This document shows positions 18,301-26,302 of a stretch of DNA of 64,000 bases, piece by piece. The DNA comes from Legionella parisiensis (GTDB taxonomy: Bacteria; Pseudomonadota; Gammaproteobacteria; Legionellales; Legionellaceae): positions 1,709,910 through 1,773,909 of the forward strand of contig NZ_LNYQ01000013.1 in NCBI RefSeq assembly GCF_001467945.1, written 5' to 3'. The position numbers were made by a program, and so were the translations under genes. The notes beneath the pieces were generated by a model. The model searched no databases, was not told the origin of the DNA, and worked only from the letters and a program-made list of their open reading frames with translations. Numbering within the stretch: the first letter of the stretch is position 1; each line of letters opens with the position of its first letter.

Positions 18301-20209
18301 ATTCTTTAATCTCATCAAGATCAAATTCAATAGGCTTATTATATTGCATGGCAAAATCATTAACCCAAGCTATTTTACCATCCTCAAACTTCAATGCATA
18401 AGGACGTTCACTTATAGCGCGCAAACCGAGTTTTTCCAATATTGGCAAAACATCAGATAAAGGAATAGTGGTATCATGCTGATATACTTTTAATCTAAAG
18501 CTATTTTCTGATTCATCCAGGGGCTTATAAAAATTAATACCTAATGGTTCTTCCGGGGTAAGCAATTCAATATGTTTAATATCATAGACTGCAGTCCTTG
18601 CAGGGAACATATCACTATAAGCTCCCGGAAATGCATTTTTATAACGGGCATAGAGACTATTTGCCTGTTCTTCCCCATAAGCCTCAAATAAATGAGTTTG
18701 CAAGTCATCTGTCCATGATCGCCCTGCCTCAATCAATTTTCTTTCAATTTCTTTTAAATCATATTCAAGTGGTAAATTCGGGTTAATTTTAATAATAAAG
18801 TGAACACGTGCCAAAACTGACTCGGTAAACTGAGTCGAATAAGTAGTTTCAATGGAGTTAAAACTCTCGTCAAGAATTTGCTTCATGGCCATTCTTAACT
18901 CGGTATTAATCCTGTCTTTAGGGACATATACCAAGCAAGAGACAAAGCGCCGATATACATCCACTCGTGCGAACAAACGAATACGTTTTCTGTCTTGCAT
19001 GTAAAAAATACCCATTGCAATTTCCAGAAGTTCATCTTCTGTTCCTTGAATCAAATCGTCACGCGGTAACGTTTCAAGAATATTTAATAAAACCTTTCCT
19101 GCATGACTGCGTGGATTTAATCCGGAATTTTCCATAATATGAGCTACCTTGCGTCGCAAGAAGGGAATTTGCTTCGGATTAGTATGATAAGCAGCAGAAG
19201 TATAAAGTCCAATAATTCTTCTTTCGCCAATCACCATTCCTTGTTCATTAAATCGTTTAACGCCTATGTAATCGGTATAAGCGTCACGATGAACGCTTGC
19301 TAATGTATTCGTTTTTGACGTAACTAAAATTCGTGGAGACAAGGTAAATTCACGTGCTTCAGGTGCCATTGCAGAAATACTACGTGCCATTGATTTAGTA
19401 ACACTTTCACGCAAAAGTCCTAACCCGGTATTAGGAACAGCTTGTAAAACAGTTTCTTTACCTTTTTCTACCAACTCATAATCTCTCATCCCCAGAAACG
19501 TAAAATGGTGGTCTTCAATCCAATGTAAGAATGCCTTTGTTTCTTCCACCTCATCCAAGTCAAGCACTGAAGATACTTTATCAATCTCAGCAATTGCCTC
19601 TCGCACTTCAGAGCGCATTTTTTCCCAGTCTTCAAAAACGACTCTGTTATCTTCAAGTGCTCGCTCACATCCTTTATGCAATTCTTCAAGTACTTTAGGA
19701 TCAGTTTGTCGATCAATTTCTAGAAATATGGGAGCCTCATGGATTACGCCTTTTTCATCTAACATTTGATTACGGGGTAAGATGCAGCAAACTCGATTAT
19801 CTTTATCTCTTTTAACTCGAATACCCCCCATATGAATAGTTAGATGAGAGGATAAGCCCATTCTATGGATTACCAGACGAATCGAATCAACTAAAAATGG
19901 CATATCATCACAAATCACCTCAATGACGGTATGTGTTGTTTGCCATCCATGACGTTCATAATCTGGATTATAAATTCTAACTTTTGTTTCATGTGGCGCA
20001 CGTTCGCTAATTAAAGCCCAAAAATTTACTACCGCTCCGTAAAGATCATCGATAGTCCATGCATTAAGATCTTCAAGTGCTACAGTACCATAAAGCTGCT
20101 TGGCAAATTCGGCGCAAAATTCGGTTTGATCACCAACCATAGAACTTCGAATTCTATTTACAATGGCTTCAATCAATACATTTTTACCTTCTTCAAATTT
20201 ATAAGACAT
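15332..20209 (-). CDS. gdhB: NAD-specific glutamate dehydrogenase, large (~180 kDa) class
   Basis: The 1,625-residue enzyme oxidises glutamate to 2-oxoglutarate and ammonia with NAD. It belongs to the L-180 class known from Pseudomonas and Streptomyces: long N-terminal ACT-like regulatory region, then the catalytic core with SGAKGGFVPKFLP (active-site lysine), VVAADKGTATFSD, FASGGSIGYDHKKMGIT and VVGIGDMAGDVFGNGML. The open frame extends 39 codons upstream to 20326, but those codons run through an intergenic hairpin, and ATG 20209 with GAGG upstream gives the usual length. Legionella lives largely on amino acids, and glutamate is a main entry into the citric acid cycle, so this is a central catabolic gene. 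Confidence 0.94.
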   Translation of the reverse strand: MSYKFEEGKNVLIEAIVNRIRSSMVGDQTEFCAEFAKQLYGTVALEDLNAWTIDDLYGAVVNFWALISERAPHETKVRIYNPDYERHGWQTTHTVIEVICDDMPFLVDSIRLVIHRMGLSSHLTIHMGGIRVKRDKDNRVCCILPRNQMLDEKGVIHEAPIFLEIDRQTDPKVLEELHKGCERALEDNRVVFEDWEKMRSEVREAIAEIDKVSSVLDLDEVEETKAFLHWIEDHHFTFLGMRDYELVEKGKETVLQAVPNTGLGLLRESVTKSMARSISAMAPEAREFTLSPRILVTSKTNTLASVHRDAYTDYIGVKRFNEQGMVIGERRIIGLYTSAAYHTNPKQIPFLRRKVAHIMENSGLNPRSHAGKVLLNILETLPRDDLIQGTEDELLEIAMGIFYMQDRKRIRLFARVDVYRRFVSCLVYVPKDRINTELRMAMKQILDESFNSIETTYSTQFTESVLARVHFIIKINPNLPLEYDLKEIERKLIEAGRSWTDDLQTHLFEAYGEEQANSLYARYKNAFPGAYSDMFPARTAVYDIKHIELLTPEEPLGINFYKPLDESENSFRLKVYQHDTTIPLSDVLPILEKLGLRAISERPYALKFEDGKIAWVNDFAMQYNKPIEFDLDEIKELFQNAFAKVWFGQAENDGFNQLVLSAGLNWREVAVLRTYAKYFKQIGITFSQDYMEMALNNNVAIAKKLVNLFEIRCNPADDSNREDRFADLSIEILNDLDTVSNLDEDKIIRQYIHAISATLRTNFYQINEDGHHKPYISLKLNSKIIPGVPKPHPMFEIFVYSPRFEGVHLRCGKVARGGLRWSDRREDFRTEILGLMKAQQVKNSVIVPSGAKGGFVPKFLPVNGTREEIMAEGIGCYQLFIRGLLDITDNYIDGKVVKPSNVICFDEDDPYLVVAADKGTATFSDLANAISLEYGFWLGDAFASGGSIGYDHKKMGITAKGAWESVKRHFYELDIDIENNDFTVVGIGDMAGDVFGNGMLLSKHIKLIGAFNHIHIFVDPDPNAEVSYKERERLFHLPRSNWTDYDKKLISKGGGVFNRNAKSIPVSKEMQAAFGIKQTEIEPNELIKAILKAKVDLLWSAGIGTYVKASTESNANVGDRTNDGTRVNAKQLQCKVVGEGGNLGLTQLARVEYSLCGGMVYTDFIDNSGGVNCSDKEVNIKILLNSIVAVGDLTPKQRNELLIEMTDEVSKLVLRDNFLQTRAISLTASQPLQALDLQSRYISELERTGKIDRNLEYLPDDKVILERKLMGKGLMRPSIAVLMCYSKTILKEQILASGVPEEVYMTQFLISSFPKPLQERFSKQMQSHPLKREIIATRLSNIIVNEMGFTYIYRLQDETGAPVSAIVRAYVITRSVLNLEAVWKQIEELGTKISAKKQIEMMMLYSRLARRITRWFLRSQRRAVDISEVVKLYAQGVVELKMSIPVILNEERRAKYDEHYQELIGEGIPPALAHDLTVTRGLFAATDIIEIAYKRNMKVAQVAEIYFGIGEFLDLAWIRKQIIIHPSENHWESLSREALRDDLDWQQRQLTAGLINYDGDNPDLQARLASWGESHRALIQRWRFILADLKASSILNYTMFFVAIRELLDLTQTTLQSYALVEQEA

Positions 20210-20276
20210 TGTTGCTTTACCTCGTCGATTTGCCTCAGCCCTACAGCGAGAATTATTGTTTAAATATAAAGAACCA

Positions 20277-20322
20277 GCCACTCTTATCCAGCCAGTAAAC
20301 AAACTGTCTGGATAAGAGTGGC
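20277..20322 (-). terminator. 15-bp perfect hairpin between gabD-like gene and gdhB
   Basis: GCCACTCTTATCCAG at 20277-20291 is exactly repeated in inverted form at 20308-20322, with a 16-base loop. It lies 33 bases after the end of the aldehyde dehydrogenase gene and 68 bases before the gdhB start, both on the minus strand. No U-run follows on the minus strand (TGGTTCTTT), so it could be a weak terminator, an attenuator or an mRNA-processing and stability structure that sets the ratio of the two genes. Confidence 0.6.
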
Positions 20323-20354
20323 CCAAAAAATCATATACTCAACATGAGTTAATA

Positions 20355-21728
20355 TTAAGAATCACTAATGGCTATGGTTTTTGTATTAACAAACTCTAAG
20401 ATACCTTCTTTCGATAATTCACGACCATACCCCGACTCTCTTATCCCACCAAATGGTAACCTGGGATCTGAAGCTACAAAAGCGTTAACAAAACAAGCAC
20501 CCGCTTCTATCTCATAAGTAGCTATATGCTCCCCTTTCTCCAAATCACGAGTAAACACTGCAGCACCCAAGCCATATTGACTTTGATTTGCATATGCAAG
20601 GGCTTCTTTCTCATCATTGGCTGTAATGAGAGCAATAACAGGTCCAAATAACTCTTCATCGAATGCCGGCATGCCCGGCCTCACCTGAGTTAATAAAGTT
20701 GGTGGATAATAAAACCCTTTTCCGGCGGGAATTATACCACCTACCAATAATTTAGCACCTTGTTTCAGTGATTTTTCTACTTGAATTTGTAAGTTTTCAC
20801 GTAAGTCGGAACGGGCTAATGGACCAAGTTTGGTTTCTGAATCGAGCGGATTCCCCACTTTAAATGTAGCCATTTGCTCCATTATCTTCTGTGTCAATTC
20901 CTTTTCAATGGATTTTAAAACAATGATACGCTTAGCAGCAATACAGACTTGACCTGTGTTACTGAGTCTTGAACTCACAATACAGCGTGCAGCAAGATCA
21001 AGATCAGCATCTTCAAGAACGAGATAGGGATCGCTACCACCAAGCTCTAAAACTGATTTTTTTAAAAATTTTCCTGCATGACTAGCGACAGCACGTCCTG
21101 CTCGTCCACTTCCTGTCAAGGTAACAGCAATGACATGAGTATGTTCTATAACTTTGGCCGCTCCATCATTATCAACGATCAAATGTTGGAAAACGTGCGC
21201 TGGAAACCCTGCCTCTTGAAATAATTCTTCTATTTTGATGCCCGTTCCCGTTGAAATGGGTGCATGCTTCATTACAGCAACGTTTCCAGCCATAAGTGTG
21301 GGTACAGCAAAACGGAAAACCTGCCAAAAGGGAAAATTCCAAGGCATGATGGCAAAAACAATTCCAAGAGGGCGATAACATACTTTTGCTTTTTTCATAT
21401 CTGTTTGGATTACTTTTGGAGAAAGGTATTCTTCTGCGTGTTCCGCAAAATACTCGCATAACCAGGCACACTTGGTAATTTCAGCTCTACCCGCCGTAAT
21501 TGGTTTACCCATTTCAATTGCCATTAAATGAGCCAACTCATCTGTTTTTGTTTTTAAGAGTTGGGACAGCTGCAACATTAATGCCTTTCTTTTGCTAAAA
21601 GACGTTTTTTTCCATTCCAAATACGCTTCGTGTGATTCGTTAAGCTTTTTATCAACTTCCTTCTCATTCATGCAATCATAGCTTTGCAATATTTGTTCAG
21701 TTGCGGGATTTACAGTTTGAATTATCAT
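20355..21728 (-). CDS. gabD: NAD(P)-dependent aldehyde dehydrogenase, succinate-semialdehyde type
   Basis: Aldehyde dehydrogenase superfamily, 457 residues from ATG 21728 (GGAG five bases upstream; the longer frame to 21749 has no site). Visible are the cofactor region AIMPWNFPFWQ, TGSGRAGRAVASHAG, the catalytic Glu in VLELGGSDPYLVLEDADLD and the nucleophile Cys in NTGQVCIAAKR. These fit the class annotated as succinate-semialdehyde dehydrogenase (GabD/Sad), which makes succinate from succinic semialdehyde; other aldehydes are possible. It precedes gdhB on the same strand, so both could serve glutamate and GABA catabolism. Confidence 0.85.
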   Translation of the reverse strand: MIIQTVNPATEQILQSYDCMNEKEVDKKLNESHEAYLEWKKTSFSKRKALMLQLSQLLKTKTDELAHLMAIEMGKPITAGRAEITKCAWLCEYFAEHAEEYLSPKVIQTDMKKAKVCYRPLGIVFAIMPWNFPFWQVFRFAVPTLMAGNVAVMKHAPISTGTGIKIEELFQEAGFPAHVFQHLIVDNDGAAKVIEHTHVIAVTLTGSGRAGRAVASHAGKFLKKSVLELGGSDPYLVLEDADLDLAARCIVSSRLSNTGQVCIAAKRIIVLKSIEKELTQKIMEQMATFKVGNPLDSETKLGPLARSDLRENLQIQVEKSLKQGAKLLVGGIIPAGKGFYYPPTLLTQVRPGMPAFDEELFGPVIALITANDEKEALAYANQSQYGLGAAVFTRDLEKGEHIATYEIEAGACFVNAFVASDPRLPFGGIRESGYGRELSKEGILEFVNTKTIAISDS

Positions 21729-21947
21729 AATGTCTCCGTACAGAATCAAGTATATTTAATTAAAGTTATCAACTCTCCTTGCACACTACTTTTGATTATT
21801 GATACTATTTTCATATTCTTAGATTTTCAGAAAAAGCAATAGTAGTTTAAATCAATAAATTAGTACAATTATTAAATATTTCGGAAAATCCATATTTTAA
21901 GAGAACGTGTTTTAAGCAATGGTTTTCTAATAACACTAGGATAATTA

Positions 21948-22712
21948 ATGAACTTAAGCAAACAGCAATTCCATCCATTACACTACGTAGCGGCTTGGTC
22001 AGTGCATCTCTTTACTGCGAGTGCAGCCTGTATCGGTGTCTTTTCATTAGTAAAGATTTATCAGCACGAATACATTTTCGCTTTATGGCTCATGTATATT
22101 ACTGTTGCTATCGATGCAGTTGATGGAAGTCTGGCGCGCCTGGTCAATATAAAGAAAATTTTGCCGAAGATAGATGGGGCTCTGCTTGATAATATTGTTG
22201 ATTACTTAAATTATGTTATTACGCCATGTTTTTTCTTACTCGTGAAACCAGGTATGCTTCCGGCAGAATATTCTGTCTTTCTTATTGCAGCAGTTTCCAT
22301 TACCTCTGCTTATCAGTTTTGCCAATCTGATGCAAAAACTCCAGACCATTTTTTTAAAGGATTTCCTTGTTACTGGAATATTACTATTTTATACATGTTT
22401 ATTTTCAATACTTCTGCTTCAACAAATGCTATTATATTAATCATTCTCTCAATACTTATTTTTGTACCTGTAAAATATGTATATCCCTCAAGACTTGACT
22501 ATTTAACAGACTCTAGAATATTAAAAGTACTCATGCATGTCTGTTCTATTATCTATGCTGTTAGTTCGATTTGCATACTTATTAGCTATCCAAATACAAA
22601 TATCATTTGTCTTAGTCTGTCTGTGGCTTATGTTGGAATGTACTTATTTTTAAGTTTTTACAGGACTTATTATCCGATGATTAAGGCAAAAATTGCCGCA
22701 CAAAAAGAATAG
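21948..22712 (+). CDS. pcs: Phosphatidylcholine synthase
   Basis: Integral membrane enzyme of 254 residues that joins choline directly to CDP-diacylglycerol to make phosphatidylcholine. It has the CDP-alcohol phosphotransferase signature DAVDGSLAR...IDGALLDNIVDY, with the aspartates that bind the metal, and about six to eight hydrophobic helices. The length and N-terminal HPLHYVAAWSVHLFTASAA fit Pcs rather than PgsA or PssA. L. pneumophila is known to use a Pcs pathway and needs phosphatidylcholine for full virulence, which agrees with the suggested host. AGGA lies before the ATG. It is divergent from gabD. Confidence 0.9.
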   Translation: MNLSKQQFHPLHYVAAWSVHLFTASAACIGVFSLVKIYQHEYIFALWLMYITVAIDAVDGSLARLVNIKKILPKIDGALLDNIVDYLNYVITPCFFLLVKPGMLPAEYSVFLIAAVSITSAYQFCQSDAKTPDHFFKGFPCYWNITILYMFIFNTSASTNAIILIILSILIFVPVKYVYPSRLDYLTDSRILKVLMHVCSIIYAVSSICILISYPNTNIICLSLSVAYVGMYLFLSFYRTYYPMIKAKIAAQKE

Positions 22713-22784
22713 TTTGTATTGTGGGATAGACTTTGTATTTTTTATGATTAAAATAACCCACAAAATACACTTATTGAGGTAGTT

Positions 22785-23273
22785 ATGTCTTTATTTAACC
22801 AAATTAAGAAATCAATTATTTTTTCTCTCATACTCATTAGCTCGGTTCAAGCAGCAAGTATTTTCCCGCGTGGATGTGAAGTTACGGGGTTTGGGTACAG
22901 TCAAAATTATCTGATTTTAAATGAAACAGGCAATCAGGCTTATTATTTAATACAAAATCATTCTGATTCTAAAATTGAATTGGAGCGTGTAAACACAGAA
23001 GAGGCTTTTATGAGTCCCCCGTTACATGCTACATTGGATTCAATGAGTTGGGGTGCATTTGCTTCTGATGTGAAAAACTTAAATTTTAAATGTTATAAAC
23101 GTGTTGACGAAAATACAACTCTAGTAGACTGCCGTAATGTCTTAGAAGTATGTCAGTATCCGAGAGTTAAGTTTGCTTTGAGCAATATGGGAAATTATTG
23201 GATATCATTCAATAAGTCCCAAAGTGCAATTATCCAAGAGTCAGTGGCAAAAGGAATTTACTTAAAATGGTGA
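22785..23273 (+). CDS. Exported protein of unknown function (possibly EnhB-like)
   Basis: The 162-residue product begins with a signal peptide (KKSIIFSLILISSVQAA, cut after VQA) and has four cysteines in the mature part (RGCEVTG, NFKCYKR, VDCRNV, EVCQYP). The C-terminal third, VKFALSNMGNYWISFNK, reminds me of the Legionella enhanced-entry protein EnhB family, but I cannot confirm this without a search. It likely acts in the periplasm or is surface-associated. A GTG-start membrane protein begins three bases after its stop, so the two form an operon. Confidence 0.7.
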   Translation: MSLFNQIKKSIIFSLILISSVQAASIFPRGCEVTGFGYSQNYLILNETGNQAYYLIQNHSDSKIELERVNTEEAFMSPPLHATLDSMSWGAFASDVKNLNFKCYKRVDENTTLVDCRNVLEVCQYPRVKFALSNMGNYWISFNKSQSAIIQESVAKGIYLKW

Positions 23274-23276
23274 TAC

Positions 23277-23792
23277 GTGGCTAGAAAAACATTTATTATT
23301 ATAGGGTTTCTTGGCTCACTTATAATCCTGTGTGGTCTTTTAAAGTTTTTTGGGACCACCCCACCTAAACTTCATTCTCAACTTTACTTTTTTACTGGGG
23401 GTATTGCATTACTTATAACAGCTATATACTTTAGAATGCTTTACTTTATAGCGCTTCAACTAATACTTATTGCAGGGCATGCAGCGATTTTATTAGGTAG
23501 TGGGCCTTATACTCAGTTTTTCCTACCTATATTGATGTGCTGCCAATTACTTACCTTCTATTTGATGTTTGGTAAGGAAAATAGTGTATTTTTAATATTG
23601 GGAATTTTTGGCATTGCCTTGCTTTCTATGGGATTTGCCTATAATGATAAATGGATATTTTTCTCAGGAAGTACACTCGTTGCTGTATATGCTTACTATA
23701 GTGAGTATAAAGGATTATCTCCTTCTTATATTTGGGCAATTCTGAATACAGTCATTGCGCTAATTGCACTTTACCGAATTCTCTTGGTGTAA
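23277..23792 (+). CDS. Multi-pass membrane protein, unknown function
   Basis: The 171-residue protein consists almost wholly of hydrophobic segments (about six helices, for example TFIIIGFLGSLIILCGLL and SVFLILGIFGIALLSMGFAY). The start is GTG, three bases after the stop of the exported protein upstream, so translation is coupled. No motif is recognised. Being paired with an exported Cys-containing protein suggests a joint envelope function (inference only). Confidence 0.7.
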   Translation: MARKTFIIIGFLGSLIILCGLLKFFGTTPPKLHSQLYFFTGGIALLITAIYFRMLYFIALQLILIAGHAAILLGSGPYTQFFLPILMCCQLLTFYLMFGKENSVFLILGIFGIALLSMGFAYNDKWIFFSGSTLVAVYAYYSEYKGLSPSYIWAILNTVIALIALYRILLV

Positions 23793-23836
23793 ACCCAATC
23801 CAATGAGTCGCAACCCTACAGATTTATATAGAAAAA

Positions 23837-23863
23837 CCTGGGTTGCTTTACGCTTTACCCAGG
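23837..23863 (-). terminator. Terminator of the rpsF-rplI operon (CCTGGGT palindrome)
   Basis: On the minus strand CCTGGGT and ACCCAGG form a 7-base stem around a 13-base loop, followed directly by TTTTTC. It lies 19 bases after the rplI stop. A relative of the same palindrome (CCTGGGTTGCGTTA) is found after fadB at 28207-28237, so it seems to be a repeated terminator element. Confidence 0.75.
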
Positions 23864-23881
23864 CTACGAAACTACAGATAA

Positions 23882-24331
23882 TTACTTGGATGGAGCAATT
23901 TCGACATTCAATTTAGCAATAATATCGCTGTGGACATGTACCTCAACCACAAAATTACCAATTGAATGCAGTGGACCTTCTGGCATCACAATTTCACGTT
24001 TGACAACATCAATACCTTTATCTGTCAACGCATCTTTGATTTCATTAACGCCTACAGAACCATACAACTTACCTTCGTCACTTGCCATAGCGTTAATAAC
24101 TAAAGTAGTATCATTCAATTTAGCTGCACGCTGTTCAGCAGTAGCGAATGCTTGTTGGGCTTTTTTCTCAAGCTCAACTCTGCGTTGCTCAAATAGCTCA
24201 ATGTTCTTAGGTGTTGCAAACACAGCTTTATTTTGTGGTATCAAGAAATTTCTACCATAACCTGATTTTACATTTACCTTATCACCTAGGTTACCTAAAT
24301 TTCTCACTTTTTCTAATAAGATAACTTCCAT
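23882..24331 (-). CDS. rplI: 50S ribosomal protein L9
   Basis: Full-length L9 (149 residues) with the N-terminal domain [32 protein letters not shown], the long central helix and the C-terminal domain. It binds 23S rRNA at the base of the L1 stalk. It is the last gene of the rpsF operon and ends before a terminator. Confidence 0.98.
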   Translation of the reverse strand: MEVILLEKVRNLGNLGDKVNVKSGYGRNFLIPQNKAVFATPKNIELFEQRRVELEKKAQQAFATAEQRAAKLNDTTLVINAMASDEGKLYGSVGVNEIKDALTDKGIDVVKREIVMPEGPLHSIGNFVVEVHVHSDIIAKLNVEIAPSK

Positions 24332-24343
24332 CTTAATAACCCC

Positions 24344-25246
24344 TTAAATTGATTCGCCAACCCCTGAAGGGAAATACGATCTAAAATTAACTAAACTATC
24401 TAATGAACCAAGGACAATGTAGGCACATAATACAAAAGTGGGTTTCACTAATATTAACAACATTAATAAAATGAAGACTCTCACTTGTCTCTTACGAGAA
24501 AAAATAAAATAAACCAGACCAAATCCAGAAGCCAAGAAATAACAAAGCACTATGGGAAGTACATTCATAGCTAAAGGAATTTCATAAAAAGTTGCTAACG
24601 AAACCCCCAAGAATACTAAAAATGAAAGTCTCCCGCTGCGAAACGCCATTAATTCATTCCTGAAGCCTCCAGGTAAAAATAATTTTGCTTGCATTGCTCG
24701 GGCAAACATCAAGGAAATTGTCGCAGAAACAAGAACACTTAATATCTGGATTCCGAAAAATAATTGCGCCAAAATTACTGAATTTATGTCATTAAGAGCA
24801 GGCTCAACTAATTCCTGGTATTGTGCCAAAATCATTTTAAATAATTTAAATTGCTCGACAATAAAACCTGGAATCCAAAGTTGAATGAGTAGACAGCCCA
24901 AAAAAGCCAGTACAAAAAATACCCCGGCGGCTACCTGCCATCGTTCAGTATTTCGCAAACCCAATGCCGCAAAATAACATGGAAGATAGGCAATAAGAGT
25001 ATTAATTAGTGCTCCGGATAATGGAATTAACATCATCAATGGAACAGAATGAATAACAAGCGCAGGCAATAAAACATCAAAGCCGGATTTTGCACCCTTC
25101 CTTAGAGTCACCAAACTTACTAAGGCAACTGAAAGCCAGGATGCAAAGGGTAATATTGAAAAAATCACAGCATAAACAATTGATTGCCGTTTGCTTTCAA
25201 GTATTACCTTGCATTGTTTTGTTATAAAATTACCTGCGCGCATCAT
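24344..25246 (-). CDS. DUF2232-type integral membrane protein
   Basis: The 300-residue protein has about eight hydrophobic helices and no catalytic motif. A YybS/DUF2232-like membrane protein at this place, between rpsR and rplI, occurs in several gammaproteobacteria including Legionella and Coxiella, which is the main basis for the family call. It starts six bases after rpsR and ends twelve before rplI, so it is cotranscribed with ribosomal genes. Function is unknown. Confidence 0.75.
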   Translation of the reverse strand: MMRAGNFITKQCKVILESKRQSIVYAVIFSILPFASWLSVALVSLVTLRKGAKSGFDVLLPALVIHSVPLMMLIPLSGALINTLIAYLPCYFAALGLRNTERWQVAAGVFFVLAFLGCLLIQLWIPGFIVEQFKLFKMILAQYQELVEPALNDINSVILAQLFFGIQILSVLVSATISLMFARAMQAKLFLPGGFRNELMAFRSGRLSFLVFLGVSLATFYEIPLAMNVLPIVLCYFLASGFGLVYFIFSRKRQVRVFILLMLLILVKPTFVLCAYIVLGSLDSLVNFRSYFPSGVGESI

Positions 25247-25252
25247 TATTAT

Positions 25253-25480
25253 TTATTTATGGCTATCACAATATGGCAGAAGACCAAGGAATCTGGCTTG
25301 CATAATTGCTCTTGCTAATTGTCTTTGAAAACGAGTTTGAGTACCAGTAATACGACTTGGTACAATTTTACCCGTTTCGGAAATATAATTTTTAAGTAAA
25401 TTGATATCCTTATAATCTATTTCATTACCGCCTTCAGCACTAAAACGGCACATTTTTTTTCTACGAAAATAAGCTGACAT
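25253..25480 (-). CDS. rpsR: 30S ribosomal protein S18
   Basis: S18 of 75 residues ([24 protein letters not shown], then [19 protein letters not shown]). It binds the platform of the 30S subunit as a heterodimer with S6, whose gene lies just upstream. Confidence 0.98.
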   Translation of the reverse strand: MSAYFRRKKMCRFSAEGGNEIDYKDINLLKNYISETGKIVPSRITGTQTRFQRQLARAIMQARFLGLLPYCDSHK

Positions 25481-25494
25481 AACTAGGGTTCCTC

Positions 25495-25833
25495 TTAAGC
25501 AGATCTGGTTTCTTTTTCTTTCTTCATCAAAACAGATTCGGTTGTAATCGCTTGTTTTTGACGAGTAATTAAGTTTCTGATAATTGCATCATTAAATTTG
25601 AATGCATTTTTTATTTCATCCAGAGCTTCAAGGCTACACTCAATATTTAAAAGAATGTAATGCGCTTTGTGTACATCATTTATTGGATAAGCTAATTGAC
25701 GACGACCTAGATCTTCTTTGCGATGGATCGCCCCATTGTGTTTGCTTATGATCCCTTCATAGCGCTCTACCATTGCTGGTACTTGTTCGCTCTGATCCGG
25801 GTGCACAAGAAACATAATTTCATAATGTCTCAT
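25495..25833 (-). CDS. rpsF: 30S ribosomal protein S6
   Basis: S6 of 112 residues ([21 protein letters not shown], then [22 protein letters not shown]). First gene of the rpsF-rpsR-DUF2232-rplI operon, with AAGGAG before its ATG and a consensus-like promoter 75 to 100 bases upstream. No priB lies between rpsF and rpsR, unlike in enterobacteria. Confidence 0.98.
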   Translation of the reverse strand: MRHYEIMFLVHPDQSEQVPAMVERYEGIISKHNGAIHRKEDLGRRQLAYPINDVHKAHYILLNIECSLEALDEIKNAFKFNDAIIRNLITRQKQAITTESVLMKKEKETRSA

Positions 25834-25906
25834 GATTTCTCCTTATGGATAAAAAGCCTTCTGTTATTTGAAACAACAGTAAGGCAAGGTTTAAAAAAAG
25901 CTGCTA

Positions 25907-25935
25907 ATTATAACCATTTTAGTCGCATCATACAA
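25907..25935 (-). promoter_or_regulatory. Sigma70 promoter of the rpsF operon
   Basis: On the minus strand TTGTAT (25930-25935) and a perfect TATAAT (25907-25912) are 17 bases apart. Transcription would start near 25900, leaving a 5' leader of about 65 bases that contains CTGTT...AACAG (pairing) before the Shine-Dalgarno sequence; such leaders can bind S6:S18 for feedback control, though I do not see the full published motif. Confidence 0.8.
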
Positions 25936-26104
25936 TTATCAAACAGTTAAAAATAATTAAATACCTGAATTAGGTAAATCAAACTACCTATTTAAAATTT
26001 TTTTATTAATTTATAGTGACAAATATCTATGAATTAGGTTACCGTGCATAACTTAAATGTATCTGATTTATAATCAACTTATTTGAAAGTTACAGAGGTA
26101 ATTA

Positions 26105-26302
26105 ATGGATATAATTTCTCTTCAGTTTGAAGAACCTTTAATGATTCATATTGGTGATGTAGCTATTAAAATTTTAGCTTTTAAAACACAAGAACATGGA
26201 AATATAAAATTTGGTGTCGATGCACCCAGATCAGTGAACGTTCATAGAGAAGAAATTTTTCATGCGATTAAGCAAAAAAAGCTTTTAGAAACCGTTGAAT
26301 AA
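26105..26302 (+). CDS. csrR: CsrA-family RNA-binding regulator, non-canonical paralog (CsrR-like)
   Basis: CsrA homolog of 65 residues. The core aligns well (PLMIHIGDVAIKIL, KFGVDAPRSVNVHREEIFHAI), including the RNA-binding Arg of VHREE (R48). The first strand is unusual: MDIISLQFEE replaces the canonical MLILTRR, so the two arginines that contact RNA in CsrA are missing. From memory, L. pneumophila has several CsrA paralogs, and one called CsrR, itself a target of CsrA and linked to survival in water, lies beside rpsF; position and sequence fit that gene. AGAGG precedes the ATG and TATAAT lies at 26069-26074 without a good -35. The PAP2 gene overlaps its end. Confidence 0.8.
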   Translation: MDIISLQFEEPLMIHIGDVAIKILAFKTQEHGNIKFGVDAPRSVNVHREEIFHAIKQKKLLETVE

